Of a stretch of 40,221 nt of DNA, positions 27,224-35,005 are shown one piece after another. The stretch is from Ahrensia sp. GTDB lineage: Bacteria; Pseudomonadota; Alphaproteobacteria; Rhizobiales; Rhizobiaceae. The position numbers were made by a program, and so were the translations under genes. Within the stretch, counting starts at the first letter, position 1. Every line of letters starts with the position of its first letter. Under the pieces are notes generated by a model. The model had not been told where the DNA came from, searched no databases, and saw nothing but the letters and a program-made list of their open reading frames with translations. The stretch covers positions 1 to 40,221 of the forward strand of contig NZXU01000083.1 in assembly GCA_002698425.1 (NCBI GenBank), written 5' to 3'.

Positions 27224-27517
27224 GTGGGCCTGACGATCATCAATACGCTCTTGTTCGCGATCAACATCTACAAATGGATCGTGATCGCAATGGTCATTTT
27301 CTCGTGGCTCTATGCGTTCAACGTCGTCAACAACTCGAATCGCTTCGTCGCCATGGTGGGCGAGTTCCTCTACAAGGCGACCGAACCGCTGCTGCGGCCC
27401 ATTCGTCGTGTCATGCCCGACCTCGGCGGCCTCGACATCTCCCCGATCATCCTTTTCGTGGTCATTTTCTTCGTCGAGCAGTTTATCCGGAACGTGCTGG
27501 CACCGGCCATCATCTGA
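27224..27517 (+). CDS. YggT family membrane protein
   Basis: 97 residues with two membrane helices (about 5-30 and 72-92). YggT pattern: YKWIVIAMVIFSWLYAFNVV, then EPLLRPIRRVMPDLGGLDISPIILFVVIFF with the conserved EPLLRPIRR loop. The family is linked to osmotic or cell-division membrane functions, not settled. GTG start at 27224 with AAGGAGA seven bases upstream. Its TGA shares one base with the ATG of the next gene (TGATG), so the two are translationally coupled. Inner membrane. Confidence 0.9.
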   Translation: MGLTIINTLLFAINIYKWIVIAMVIFSWLYAFNVVNNSNRFVAMVGEFLYKATEPLLRPIRRVMPDLGGLDISPIILFVVIFFVEQFIRNVLAPAII

Positions 27518-27840
27518 TGACGCTGCCCGCCTTCGTCCGTGCGGGCGACGGCCATCTCGACCTGTTCCTGCGTGTCACGCCGAACGCGTCGCGTGACGCC
27601 ATCGAGGGCGCGGAGATGCGCGACGACGGGCAAGTGCGGCTGCGCGTTCGCGTCACCGCGCAGCCTGAAAAGGGCAAGGCCAACAAGGCCGTGACGGCGC
27701 TGCTGGCCAAGGCGTTGCGCCTGCCGAAATCCTCCTTCACCGTCATCGCGGGCGAGACGGCGCGCGACAAGACAATTCGGATCGCAGGCGGCGATCTTCA
27801 TGAGGCTGTCGCCAATCTGGCGCGCAGCCATGCCGGCTAG
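27517..27840 (+). CDS. DUF167/UPF0235 family protein
   Basis: 107 residues. Signature of DUF167: LFLRVTPNASRDAIEG near residue 16, VRLRVRVTAQPEKGKANKAV near 43 and FTVIAGETARDKTIRIAG near 75. A small cytoplasmic alpha/beta protein of unknown function that often follows yggT, as here (one-base overlap). RidA follows 29 bases later. Length agrees with the family. Confidence 0.88.
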   Translation: MTLPAFVRAGDGHLDLFLRVTPNASRDAIEGAEMRDDGQVRLRVRVTAQPEKGKANKAVTALLAKALRLPKSSFTVIAGETARDKTIRIAGGDLHEAVANLARSHAG

Positions 27841-27869
27841 GGCCGGCAACCGGCAGAAAGGGAAACGAA

Positions 27870-28256
27870 GTGGCACGCAAGCTCGTATCGTCAGGATCGT
27901 ATCTGGAGCCGGAAATCGGCTTCAGCCGGGCTGTTCGCATCGGAAACACGGTTGCGGTCGCGGGAACCGCGCCGATCGCGGCCGGTGGCGGGACGGACGG
28001 TGTCGGCGATGTCTATCGCCAGACCGTGCGCTGTCTGGAAATCATCCGGGCGGCGCTTGCCGAGGCCGGCGCCTCGCTGGATGACGTGATCCGCACCCGC
28101 GTGATGCTGACGGACATCTCGCAGTGGAAAGAGGCGGCCCGGGCTCATGGAGAGGTGTTTTCGTCCATTCGCCCGGTTTGCACCGTCGTCGAGGTTTCGG
28201 GTTTCGTCGATCCGGACTGGCTCGTCGAACTGGAAGTCGATGCGGTGATCGGCTAA
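27870..28256 (+). CDS. RidA family (enamine/imine deaminase-like) protein
   Basis: 128 residues with a GTG start behind AAAGGGAAA. The RidA fold is shown by SRAVRIGNTVAVAGTAPI, the middle helix RQTVRCLEIIRAALAEAGASLDDVIRTRVMLTD with the Arg that contacts the substrate carboxylate, and the C-terminal LVELEVDAVIG with the conserved Glu. Known RidA proteins hydrolyse reactive 2-aminoacrylate and related imines in the cytoplasm; this one may be a Rid2-7 subgroup member, as the N-terminal residues differ from archetypal RidA, so deaminase activity is likely but not certain. Last gene of yggT-DUF167-ridA. Confidence 0.85.
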   Translation: MARKLVSSGSYLEPEIGFSRAVRIGNTVAVAGTAPIAAGGGTDGVGDVYRQTVRCLEIIRAALAEAGASLDDVIRTRVMLTDISQWKEAARAHGEVFSSIRPVCTVVEVSGFVDPDWLVELEVDAVIG

Positions 28257-28259
28257 GAG

Positions 28260-28283
28260 GCGGCGTGACAGCGCCGCGGCGCT
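28260..28283 (+). other. GC-rich palindrome and stem-loop after ridA
   Basis: GCGGCG (28260-28265) pairs with CGCCGC (28272-28277) over a TGACAG loop, and AGCGCCGCGGCGCT (28270-28283) is itself a perfect 14-base palindrome. The two overlap, so one structure excludes the other. No T-run follows. It may end or protect the yggT-DUF167-ridA message. Confidence 0.35.
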
Positions 28284-28336
28284 TCCTCTAGGATGTCTTC
28301 GCCGATTTCTCCAACCGCCCGGGACGCGACTCACAG

Positions 28337-29098
28337 GTGTTGCAGAAACTGAAAGGTCTCTATGAAGGCGACACGCCGGCCGCCCACCGGTTCCGCTATG
28401 GACTGCTCGCCTTCGACCTCGTGACGATCGCTTTCGTGATCGTCACCTCCTTCTTCCCGCGCACGGGCTGGGTGGAGATCGTCGACCTTGTGCTCGGCGT
28501 CGTTATCCTCGCCGATTTCGCGGTTCGCGTGGCGATCGAGAAGCAGAAAACCTATTATTTCCTGCGGCTATCGACCTGGGCGGATATCGCGGCGGTGGCG
28601 TCCTTCCTGCTGCCGATCGCCGGCGAGGGCTTCGGTTTCCTGCGAATTCTGCGCACGCTCCGGCTCCTGCACACCTATCAGACGCTGGTGCGCCTGAGGC
28701 AGGATTTCGTCTATTTCCGGCGACACGAGGATATCGTGCTGGCCGCGATCAATCTCGGCGTCTTCCTGTTCATCATGACCGGGCTGATCTATGCGACTCA
28801 GTACCGGGTCAATCCGGAAATCCGCAATTACGCCGACGCGCTCTATTTCACCGTCACCACGCTGACGACGACCGGTTTCGGCGACATCACGCTGACCGGC
28901 GAATCCGGCCGCATGCTGTCCGTCGGCGTGATGATCGTCGGCGTCACCCTGTTTCTGCGGCTGGTCCAGGTGCTGCTCCGGTCGAGCAAGGTCCGCCATG
29001 AATGTCCGACTTGCGGGCTGATCCTGCACGACGCCGACGCGATCCACTGCAAGCATTGCGGGACCACGCTGCATATCAAGACGGAAGGCGGTGTCTGA
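28337..29098 (+). CDS. Potassium-channel-like protein with C-terminal zinc ribbon
   Basis: 253 residues. An ion-transport architecture: about four helices in a voltage-sensor-like domain, an S4-like stretch RILRTLRLLHTYQTLVRLRQ with regularly spaced Arg, then a pore helix and filter TTTGFGDIT (177-185, a variant of TVGYGD) and a final helix. After the pore the protein continues into a zinc ribbon with Cys 223, Cys 226, Cys 238 and Cys 241 (CPTC...CKHC), which would lie in the cytoplasm. This gives a selective cation (likely K+) channel gated by an unknown signal, perhaps through the metal-binding tail (inference). GTG start at 28337, with a TTG three bases later as alternative. Confidence 0.82.
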   Translation: MLQKLKGLYEGDTPAAHRFRYGLLAFDLVTIAFVIVTSFFPRTGWVEIVDLVLGVVILADFAVRVAIEKQKTYYFLRLSTWADIAAVASFLLPIAGEGFGFLRILRTLRLLHTYQTLVRLRQDFVYFRRHEDIVLAAINLGVFLFIMTGLIYATQYRVNPEIRNYADALYFTVTTLTTTGFGDITLTGESGRMLSVGVMIVGVTLFLRLVQVLLRSSKVRHECPTCGLILHDADAIHCKHCGTTLHIKTEGGV

Positions 29099-29117
29099 CC
29101 GCCGCCGCCCCGAAAGG

Positions 29118-29654
29118 TCAGCCCTTGGCGGTCTTGGCGCGCTCGACGGCCTCGAGGATCAGCTGCTTGGCGGTGTCGACATTCTGCCAGCCGCCGATCT
29201 TCACCCATTTGCCGGGCTCCAGATCCTTGTAGTGCTCAAAGAAATGCTCGATCTGCTTGAGCGTGATCTCCGGCAGGTCGCCATAATCCTTCACGCCGTC
29301 ATAGCGCTTGGTGAGCGCGTGGGTCGGTACGGCGATGATCTTCTCGTCCTGACCGGAATTGTCCTCCATCAGCATCACGCCGATCGGGCGGACATTGATG
29401 ACGCAGCCGGGAATGAGCGGGCGCGTGTTGCACACCAGCACGTCGATCGGGTCGCCGTCGTCGGACAGCGTGTGCGGCACGAAGCCGTAATTTCCCGGGT
29501 AGGTCATCGGCGTGTAGAGGAAACGGTCGACGACGAGGACGCCGGCATCCTTGTCCATCTCGTATTTGATCGGCTGGCCGCCGACGGGAACCTCGATGAT
29601 GACATTGACGTCTTCGGGGGGATTGGTGCCGATGGAAATGGCTTCGATGCGCAT
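29118..29654 (-). CDS. ppa: Inorganic pyrophosphatase
   Basis: 178 residues, the size of family I soluble pyrophosphatases. Hydrolyses PPi to two phosphates and drives biosynthesis. Visible: [35 protein letters not shown], and the metal-binding signature DGDPIDVLV. The ATG at 29654 has AAGGAGC six bases upstream; the frame stays open to 29741, but that is non-homologous. It is convergent with the channel gene (19 bases) and divergent from the secreted-protein gene. Confidence 0.96.
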   Translation of the reverse strand: MRIEAISIGTNPPEDVNVIIEVPVGGQPIKYEMDKDAGVLVVDRFLYTPMTYPGNYGFVPHTLSDDGDPIDVLVCNTRPLIPGCVINVRPIGVMLMEDNSGQDEKIIAVPTHALTKRYDGVKDYGDLPEITLKQIEHFFEHYKDLEPGKWVKIGGWQNVDTAKQLILEAVERAKTAKG

Positions 29655-29795
29655 CTGGTGCTCCTTGGAGTTCGCGGGCTGATACCGGGTTTTTGGGTGC
29701 GGTGCAACATCGCCGAAGGTCTCGTTCCGGCATGCCTGCATTGCCGGGCCGCCGCCGGAGTGGCATTCTGTGCCGGCTCAACAGGAGATGCGACA

Positions 29796-30419
29796 ATGCG
29801 CTTCACCTCTTTCCCGGTTCTCGCCCTGGTCTGCGCCTTCCTTGCCGCGCCGGCGGCCCTCGCGCAAGGAGAGGGCGACGTCTCGTCGATCTACACGAAA
29901 ATCGATTTCGAAACCGGCTGCATCCGGACGTCGACCGACGAGGTCGGGGCCGATTTCTCCTGCGCGGGCCATCGCGGCTACGGCATCCTTTTCGCGGAAA
30001 GCGATCTGCGCCAGTCCGTCTTCTTCGGATATGTCGGCCCCTGGTATGCGGATGGCGCGTGGGAGAGCTTCGGCCCCTTCAACCAGACCAACGACACGGT
30101 CGAATGGCGGCTCAGCGGCGGCCGGCCCTTCGCCACGATCCTGCGCTGGTTCATCGAGAATTCGAACCCCGACACCGGCGCGCCGGACGAAGCGCATCGC
30201 GGCCAGGTCCTCGTGGTCTCACGGGTCGCCCAGCCGGGCGAGGGCGGCGCCTGCGTGGTCGGCTATGTCGATGCGCTCGCCAATCCGAACGCCAACGAGA
30301 TGGCCCGCGACATCGCCGACACGCTGGCCGTAGATTTCACCTGCATGAGCGATACGCCCGTCTATCACGGCCAGCGCGGCCCGCTGGCCGGCGATCCGGT
30401 GCGCGCCTTCGGACAATGA
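29796..30419 (+). CDS. Secreted protein of unknown function
   Basis: 207 residues with a clear signal peptide (MRFTSFPVLALVCAFLAAP, cut near ALA-Q at 23), hence periplasmic or exported. The mature part has four cysteines (GCIRTS, SCAGHRG, GACVVG, TCMSD) that could form two disulfides, and aromatic motifs VFFGYVGPWYADGAW. The segment GQVLVVSRVAQPGEGGACVVGYVDALANPNANEMARD is reminiscent of small alphaproteobacterial hypotheticals, but I recognise no named family. AGGAGA precedes the ATG at 29796; the open frame to 29091 upstream is antisense to ppa and is rejected. It stands alone before gmd. Confidence 0.72.
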   Translation: MRFTSFPVLALVCAFLAAPAALAQGEGDVSSIYTKIDFETGCIRTSTDEVGADFSCAGHRGYGILFAESDLRQSVFFGYVGPWYADGAWESFGPFNQTNDTVEWRLSGGRPFATILRWFIENSNPDTGAPDEAHRGQVLVVSRVAQPGEGGACVVGYVDALANPNANEMARDIADTLAVDFTCMSDTPVYHGQRGPLAGDPVRAFGQ

Positions 30420-30516
30420 GCTGTCTCGCCGCGTCCTGAAACCGCGCGAGCGAAGGCACTTGCATGATCGCGCGCAAAGGCGTTGATACCGGCATGCACA
30501 GGCAAGAGACACCCTC

Positions 30517-31605
30517 ATGAAGACCGCCCTGATCACAGGCATCACCGGGCAGGACGGCGCCTATCTGGCCGAGCTCCTTCTCGGCAAGGGCTATTCCGTC
30601 CACGGAATCAAGCGCCGGTCCTCGTCCTTCAACACCGAGCGGATCGATCATCTCTACCAGGACCCGCACGAAGCCGATATCCGGCTGTCGCTCCATTATG
30701 GCGACATGACCGATGCGACCAATCTGATCCGCATCGTTCAGGACGTGCAGCCCGACGAGATCTACAACATCGCCGCCCAGTCCCATGTTCAGGTCAGTTT
30801 CGAGACGCCGGAATATACCGCCGACGCCGATGCGCTGGGCACGTTGCGGCTGCTCGAGGCGATCCGGCTGCTCGGCCTCGGCGACAAGACGCGGTTCTAC
30901 CAGGCCTCGACATCCGAACTCTATGGCGTGGCCAGGGAGGTTCCGCAGAGCGAGACGACGCCGTTCTATCCGCGCTCGCCCTATGCGGCGGCGAAGCTCT
31001 ATGCCTACTGGATCACGGTTAATTACCGCGAGGCCTACGGGCTTCACGCCTCGAACGGCATCCTGTTCAACCATGAAAGCCCGCTGCGCGGCGAAACTTT
31101 CGTGACGCGCAAGATCACCCGGGCCGTCGCATCCATTTCTCTGGGGCTGCAGGACTGCCTCTTCATCGGCAATCTGGACGCCGAGCGCGACTGGGGGCAT
31201 GCGCGCGACTATGTCGAGGGCATGTGGCGCATGCTGCAGCAGGACACGCCGGACGATTACGTGCTCGCCACCGGCCGCAAGACGACGGTGCGCGCTTTCG
31301 CCGAGGCGGCCTTTCGCGAAGTCGGCATCGGCATCGAGTGGCGCGGCGAGGGGGCCGACGAGGTCGGTTTGAACACCGAGACCGGCAAGGCGATCGTCGC
31401 GGTCGATCCGCGCTATTTTCGTCCGACGGAGGTCGATCTGCTGCTCGGCGATCCGTCGAAGGCGCGCCGCGTTCTCGGATGGCAGGCCTCGACGCCGCTT
31501 GCCGATCTCGTCCGCGAGATGGTCGAGACGGATCTGGTCAGGGTCGAGAGGGAGGCCCAGTGGCGGCGTCTCGACGAGGAACATGGCCGCCACGCCGCCG
31601 AGTAG
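30517..31605 (+). CDS. gmd: GDP-mannose 4,6-dehydratase
   Basis: 362 residues, an SDR-fold enzyme that turns GDP-D-mannose into GDP-4-keto-6-deoxymannose. N-terminal nucleotide motif GITGQDG at 8-14, then [19 protein letters not shown]; catalytic YAAAK with Tyr 156 and Lys 160 (E. coli GMD 157/161), plus the Thr/Ser-Glu part of the active site in [29 protein letters not shown] is another family block. Fcl follows after three bases, so both steps to GDP-L-fucose are co-transcribed. No glycosyltransferase is nearby, so the acceptor glycan (exopolysaccharide, LPS or similar) is unknown. Confidence 0.95.
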   Translation: MKTALITGITGQDGAYLAELLLGKGYSVHGIKRRSSSFNTERIDHLYQDPHEADIRLSLHYGDMTDATNLIRIVQDVQPDEIYNIAAQSHVQVSFETPEYTADADALGTLRLLEAIRLLGLGDKTRFYQASTSELYGVAREVPQSETTPFYPRSPYAAAKLYAYWITVNYREAYGLHASNGILFNHESPLRGETFVTRKITRAVASISLGLQDCLFIGNLDAERDWGHARDYVEGMWRMLQQDTPDDYVLATGRKTTVRAFAEAAFREVGIGIEWRGEGADEVGLNTETGKAIVAVDPRYFRPTEVDLLLGDPSKARRVLGWQASTPLADLVREMVETDLVRVEREAQWRRLDEEHGRHAAE

Positions 31606-31608
31606 CGG

Positions 31609-32589
31609 ATGCGTACGATGATCGCGCAGGATGAGATGACGGACCGGCCTTTGACCCTGAAGGGAAAACGCATCTTCGTCGCCGGCCATAACGGTCTGGT
31701 CGGTTCGGCCCTGCTACGGCGGCTGGCGCGCGAGGAGGCCGGCCTTCTCACGGTCGGCCGGTCCGAGGTCGATCTGCGCGACCAGGCGGCGGTCAATCGC
31801 TGGATGGCGGCCGCAAAGCCCGATCTCGTGTTCCTGGCGGCCGCCAGGGTCGGCGGCATCGCGGCCAATGACAGCTTTCCGGCGGATTTCCTCTACGACA
31901 ATCTGATGATCGAGGCGAATGTCATCCATGCCGCCTTCGAGACGGGCGTCGAAAAGCTGCTGTTGCTCGGTTCGACCTGCATCTATCCGCGGCTCGCGCC
32001 GCAGCCGATGCCGGAAGAAGCGCTGCTGACCGGGCCGCTGGAGCCGACCAATGAGTGGTACGCCATCGCCAAGATCGCCGGCATCAAGCTGTGCCAGGCC
32101 TATCGCCGGCAACATGGCTGCGACTTCATCGCCGCGCAGCCCACGAATCTCTACGGGCCGGGCGACAATTTCGACCTGGAAACCAGCCATGTCCTACCCG
32201 CTCTGATGCGCAAGGCGCACGAGGCGAAGCGGGCCGACGCCCCGTCGATGACCGTCTGGGGCTCCGGAACGCCCTTGCGCGAATTCATGCATGTCGACGA
32301 CCTCGCCGACGCGCTGGTTTTCCTGATGCGGCATTATTCCGGAGAGACGCCGATTAATTGCGGCACTGGCGAGGAGGTCTCGATCCTCCAACTGGCCGAG
32401 CGGATCAGGACCGCTGTCGGCTATCGGGGCGAGCTGGTCTTCGACGCCTCGAAGCCCGACGGCACGCCGCGCAAGCTCGCCGATGTCTCGCGCCTGCATG
32501 CGCTGGGCTGGCGGCATTCGATCTCGCTCGATGACGGACTTGCCGACACCTATCGCTGGTTCCTCGACCGCGCTAATCCGCAGTCCTGA
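31609..32589 (+). CDS. fcl: GDP-L-fucose synthase
   Basis: 326 residues. Epimerises and reduces GDP-4-keto-6-deoxymannose to GDP-L-fucose with NADPH. Rossmann motif GHNGLVGSAL near residue 27; catalytic YAIAK with Tyr 151 and Lys 155; family blocks AARVGGIAAND, GSTCIYPRLAPQPMPE and YGPGDNFD. Starts at 31609, 31618 and 31636 are in frame; the homologous region begins near MTDRPLTLKGKRIFVAGHNG (31636), so the N-terminal nine residues are uncertain. Three bases after gmd. End faces the convergent GNAT gene across a 146-base gap with two small stem-loops. Confidence 0.94.
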   Translation: MRTMIAQDEMTDRPLTLKGKRIFVAGHNGLVGSALLRRLAREEAGLLTVGRSEVDLRDQAAVNRWMAAAKPDLVFLAAARVGGIAANDSFPADFLYDNLMIEANVIHAAFETGVEKLLLLGSTCIYPRLAPQPMPEEALLTGPLEPTNEWYAIAKIAGIKLCQAYRRQHGCDFIAAQPTNLYGPGDNFDLETSHVLPALMRKAHEAKRADAPSMTVWGSGTPLREFMHVDDLADALVFLMRHYSGETPINCGTGEEVSILQLAERIRTAVGYRGELVFDASKPDGTPRKLADVSRLHALGWRHSISLDDGLADTYRWFLDRANPQS

Positions 32590-32692
32590 TCCTCTGGCAT
32601 GGCTCATGGACCGGCGTCATGCGCCGAGGCCTGCCAGCATCGCGATCGCAGCGGCGGGCCGCAGGAATCCGCAACAAGGTGAATGACAGTGT

Positions 32693-32707
32693 GTCACCGG
32701 AGGTGAC
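32693..32707. other. Stem-loop in the convergent gap between fcl and the GNAT gene
   Basis: GTCACC and GGTGAC pair around a GGA loop; a second GGGCC/GGCCC pairing follows about 10 bases on. No T-run on either strand. Possibly part of a bidirectional end region. Confidence 0.3.
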
Positions 32708-32735
32708 GGCGCGGGGGCCGTTGGCGTGGCCCGGA

Positions 32736-33242
32736 CTACTGCCAGACGAAGGCGATTTTGCGCAGGCGCTGGCCTTCGAAGGTCTCGTAGCCCTGGGCGA
32801 TGTCCTTGCCGCCATGGCCGGCATAGAAGTTCATCGCCATGTCATTGTCTTCCAGCGCCCAGATGACGAGGCCGTCGCAGCCATGGTTCCTGAGATCCGT
32901 GCGCGCGGCGTTGAACAGCCGCGAGCCGACGCCGATACCCTGATATTCGGGGCGGATATAGAGCTCGTAGATCTCGCCTTCCTGCGGCAAGGCGCGGGCC
33001 CGGTTCAGCCCGAAGGTGCAATAGCCGGCGATCGCGCCGCCGAAATCGACCACGAGCACGGAGGTGCCGCGCTGGATGGCGCGTTTCCACCAGCCGGCAT
33101 GGCGGCGGCCGATCATGCCGCGCAGGGATTTGTGCGGGATCAGCCCGGCATAGGCGCTCTGCCACGACGCAGCGTGAACGTCCGCGATCTGGGCGGCGTC
33201 TCGCGAGGAAGCGGGCCGGATTTCGACGGTTAATTGCGACAT
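32736..33242 (-). CDS. GNAT-family N-acetyltransferase
   Basis: 168 residues from the ATG at 33242. Acetyl-CoA-dependent acyltransferase fold: VEIRPASSRDAAQIADVHAASWQSAYAGLIP at the N-terminus, a beta4 segment EIYELYIRPEYQGIGVGSRLF with the R/Q-x-x-G-x-G/A CoA loop QGIGVG, and C-terminal WALEDNDMAMNFYAGHGG typical of YafP/RimI-like members. Target unknown. The frame extends to 33287, non-homologous. It is in the same direction as, and 157 bases downstream of, ccmG, but likely a separate unit. Confidence 0.87.
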   Translation of the reverse strand: MSQLTVEIRPASSRDAAQIADVHAASWQSAYAGLIPHKSLRGMIGRRHAGWWKRAIQRGTSVLVVDFGGAIAGYCTFGLNRARALPQEGEIYELYIRPEYQGIGVGSRLFNAARTDLRNHGCDGLVIWALEDNDMAMNFYAGHGGKDIAQGYETFEGQRLRKIAFVWQ

Positions 33243-33398
33243 GGCCGGCCAAGCATGCTTTACCGCCAAGGGGGCGGCAAGCTCCAAGCCGCGAATGTGA
33301 TTGTCTATTCACACCCTGTTCGGCGTTTCGCACAAAAGCCGGATTTCGGATGGTCAAATTCCGTTATCGGAACTTGCCGGTCGCGTGGCGGCGGCTCG

Positions 33399-34001
33399 TC
33401 AGCTCTGCGGCGTCTCGCCCCTGAGGCGCGGCAGGATTTCCGTCTCGACCGCTTCCGGCGTCAGCGGCCCGGTATATTTGTAGAGGATCGTCCCGTCGGT
33501 GCCGACGATGAAGCTCTCCGGCACGCCGTAGACGCCCCATTCGATCGCGGCGCGGCCGGAATTGTCCTCGCCGGCCATGGCGTAGGGATTGCCGAGCCCA
33601 GCGAGGAACTGCAGCGCGTTGGCGTTCTTGTCCTTGTAGTTCAGCCCGGCGATGGTCACGCCTTCGTCGTTGGCCAGCGCCATCAGCAGCGGATGTTCCT
33701 GCCGGCAGGGCACACACCAGGACGCCCAGACATTGACGAGCACCGGCCTGTCGGGGAACTGCGCCGGATCGAAGCCCGGCAAAGGCTGTCCGTCGGGGCC
33801 GGTCAGGCCGTCGATCGCCGGCAGGACGAGGTCCGGCGCGGGCTTGCCGATCAGCATGGACGGGATTTCGGACGCGTCACGGCCCGGCCGGAACATCATC
33901 ACGGCGAACAGGATGACGATCAGGAAGAAAACGATGCCCGGGATGAAGACGGCAAGATTGGTCTTCTTTTGCGCCTTGGTGTCGCGTGTCGTCTCGCTCA
34001 T
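33399..34001 (-). CDS. ccmG: Thiol:disulfide interchange protein CcmG/DsbE
   Basis: 200 residues, anchored by one N-terminal helix (about 16-36) with a periplasmic thioredoxin domain. Active site WASWCVPCRQEHP with Cys 96 and Cys 99, then GLNYKDKNANALQFL and GVYGVPESFIVG with the cis-Pro. It reduces apocytochrome c thiols before haem attachment by CcmFH. The family hallmark SWCVPCRQEHP is exact. Here it lies downstream of an inserted map gene rather than directly after ccmD. No other gene of the CcmI/F/H branch is in the window. Confidence 0.94.
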   Translation of the reverse strand: MSETTRDTKAQKKTNLAVFIPGIVFFLIVILFAVMMFRPGRDASEIPSMLIGKPAPDLVLPAIDGLTGPDGQPLPGFDPAQFPDRPVLVNVWASWCVPCRQEHPLLMALANDEGVTIAGLNYKDKNANALQFLAGLGNPYAMAGEDNSGRAAIEWGVYGVPESFIVGTDGTILYKYTGPLTPEAVETEILPRLRGETPQS

Positions 34002-34055
34002 GGCCTGTTCCGAAATTGTGTTCCGCGCCTGATATAGGGTCTGGCAGCCGCCGCG

Positions 34056-34808
34056 TCAGCCCGGAAGCGTCACGATGATCGGCCCGTTTTTCGTGGTGAC
34101 GACGGTGTGCTCATATTGCACGGTCGGCGCCCTCGGCGCGCTGAACAGCGTCCATGGGTCGTCATCGCCGTCATCCGCCCATTCCGCGCCCATCGACAGG
34201 AAGGGCTCGACGGTGAAGACAAGCCCCTCGGTCATCCGCCGGCGCTCCGACCGGTCGGGCCATGTGGCGATTTCACCCGGTTCCTCATGCAGGGAGCGGC
34301 CGACGCCGTGGCTGGCGAGGTTCTTCACCAGCGTGTAGCGGTTGCGGCGGGCGAAATCGCCGACGGCATTGCCGATATCGGCGAGCGGCCGGTCGGTCGC
34401 CACCGTCCGGATGCCGGCCCACATGGCGCGTTTTCCGTCCCGGCACAGCTTCAGCACCGCTTTCGACACCGGCGGCACGGCGAAGGAAGCGCCGGTATCG
34501 GCGAAGAAGCCGTCCTTTTCCGCCGAGACGTCGATATTGACGAGGTCGCCCTGGCGGATTGTCCGGTCCCCGGGAATGCCGTGGGCGATTTCCTCGTTCA
34601 CGCTGATGCAGGTGGCGCCGGGAAATCCGTAGCTGAGTTCGGGCGCGGGGCGCGCGCCCTCGTCTTCCATGATTTTGCGGCCGATCGCGTCCAGCTCGGC
34701 TGTCGTCATGCCCGCTTCGAGCGCGGTGCTCATCGCCTCGACGGCATTGGCGACGATGCGGCCGATTTCCTTCAGGCCGATGAGTTCGTCTTCCTGGGTG
34801 ATCGTCAT
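34056..34808 (-). CDS. map: Type I methionine aminopeptidase (second-type, within the ccm cluster)
   Basis: 250 residues from the ATG at 34808, AGGA upstream. A dinuclear-metal pita-bread enzyme that removes N-terminal Met. The ligand set is complete: His in NEEIAHGIPG, Asp in NIDVSAEKDGFFADTG (both Asp), His in NLASHGVGRSLHE, Glu in FTVEPF and Glu in QYEHTV. The ISVNEEIAHGIPG pattern differs from typical housekeeping Map (INEVVCHGIP) and resembles the MapB/YflG type, so this is probably a second aminopeptidase. It lies between ccmD and ccmG in the same orientation, a place where I know of no standard ccm gene. A longer frame to 34934 overlaps ccmD. Confidence 0.9.
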   Translation of the reverse strand: MTITQEDELIGLKEIGRIVANAVEAMSTALEAGMTTAELDAIGRKIMEDEGARPAPELSYGFPGATCISVNEEIAHGIPGDRTIRQGDLVNIDVSAEKDGFFADTGASFAVPPVSKAVLKLCRDGKRAMWAGIRTVATDRPLADIGNAVGDFARRNRYTLVKNLASHGVGRSLHEEPGEIATWPDRSERRRMTEGLVFTVEPFLSMGAEWADDGDDDPWTLFSAPRAPTVQYEHTVVTTKNGPIIVTLPG

Positions 34809-34849
34809 GTCGGTTCCTGTGCCGGCGGGGCGCTCAGCGGCCTGTCCTG

Positions 34850-35002
34850 TCAGCCTTCGGAGCGGCGGCGCACGCCCGCTTCTTCCAGCCGCTTCAGTTC
34901 CGCGAGGCGGCCGCGCCGGTCGAGCCAGAGCCACAGGCCGATCCCGCCGAGAACGATGGCGGTCAGCGCGTAGGAGACGAAGACATATTGCTCGTGCGTC
35001 AT
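34850..35002 (-). CDS. ccmD: Haem exporter protein CcmD
   Basis: A 50-residue gene between map and ccmC. Sequence begins MTHEQYVFVSYALTAIV: one membrane helix (about 7-27, with GGIGLWLWL) then a basic, charged tail RRGRLAELKRLEEAG. This is the CcmD pattern, with the conserved Y-x-x-x-x-Y/A-L front and a charged C-terminal helix. CcmD releases holo-CcmE from the CcmABCD complex. ATG at 35000-35002, TGA at 34850-34852; only three bases separate it from the ccmC stop. Position next to ccmC confirms the call. Confidence 0.9.
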   Translation of the reverse strand: MTHEQYVFVSYALTAIVLGGIGLWLWLDRRGRLAELKRLEEAGVRRRSEG

Positions 35003-35005
35003 GGC

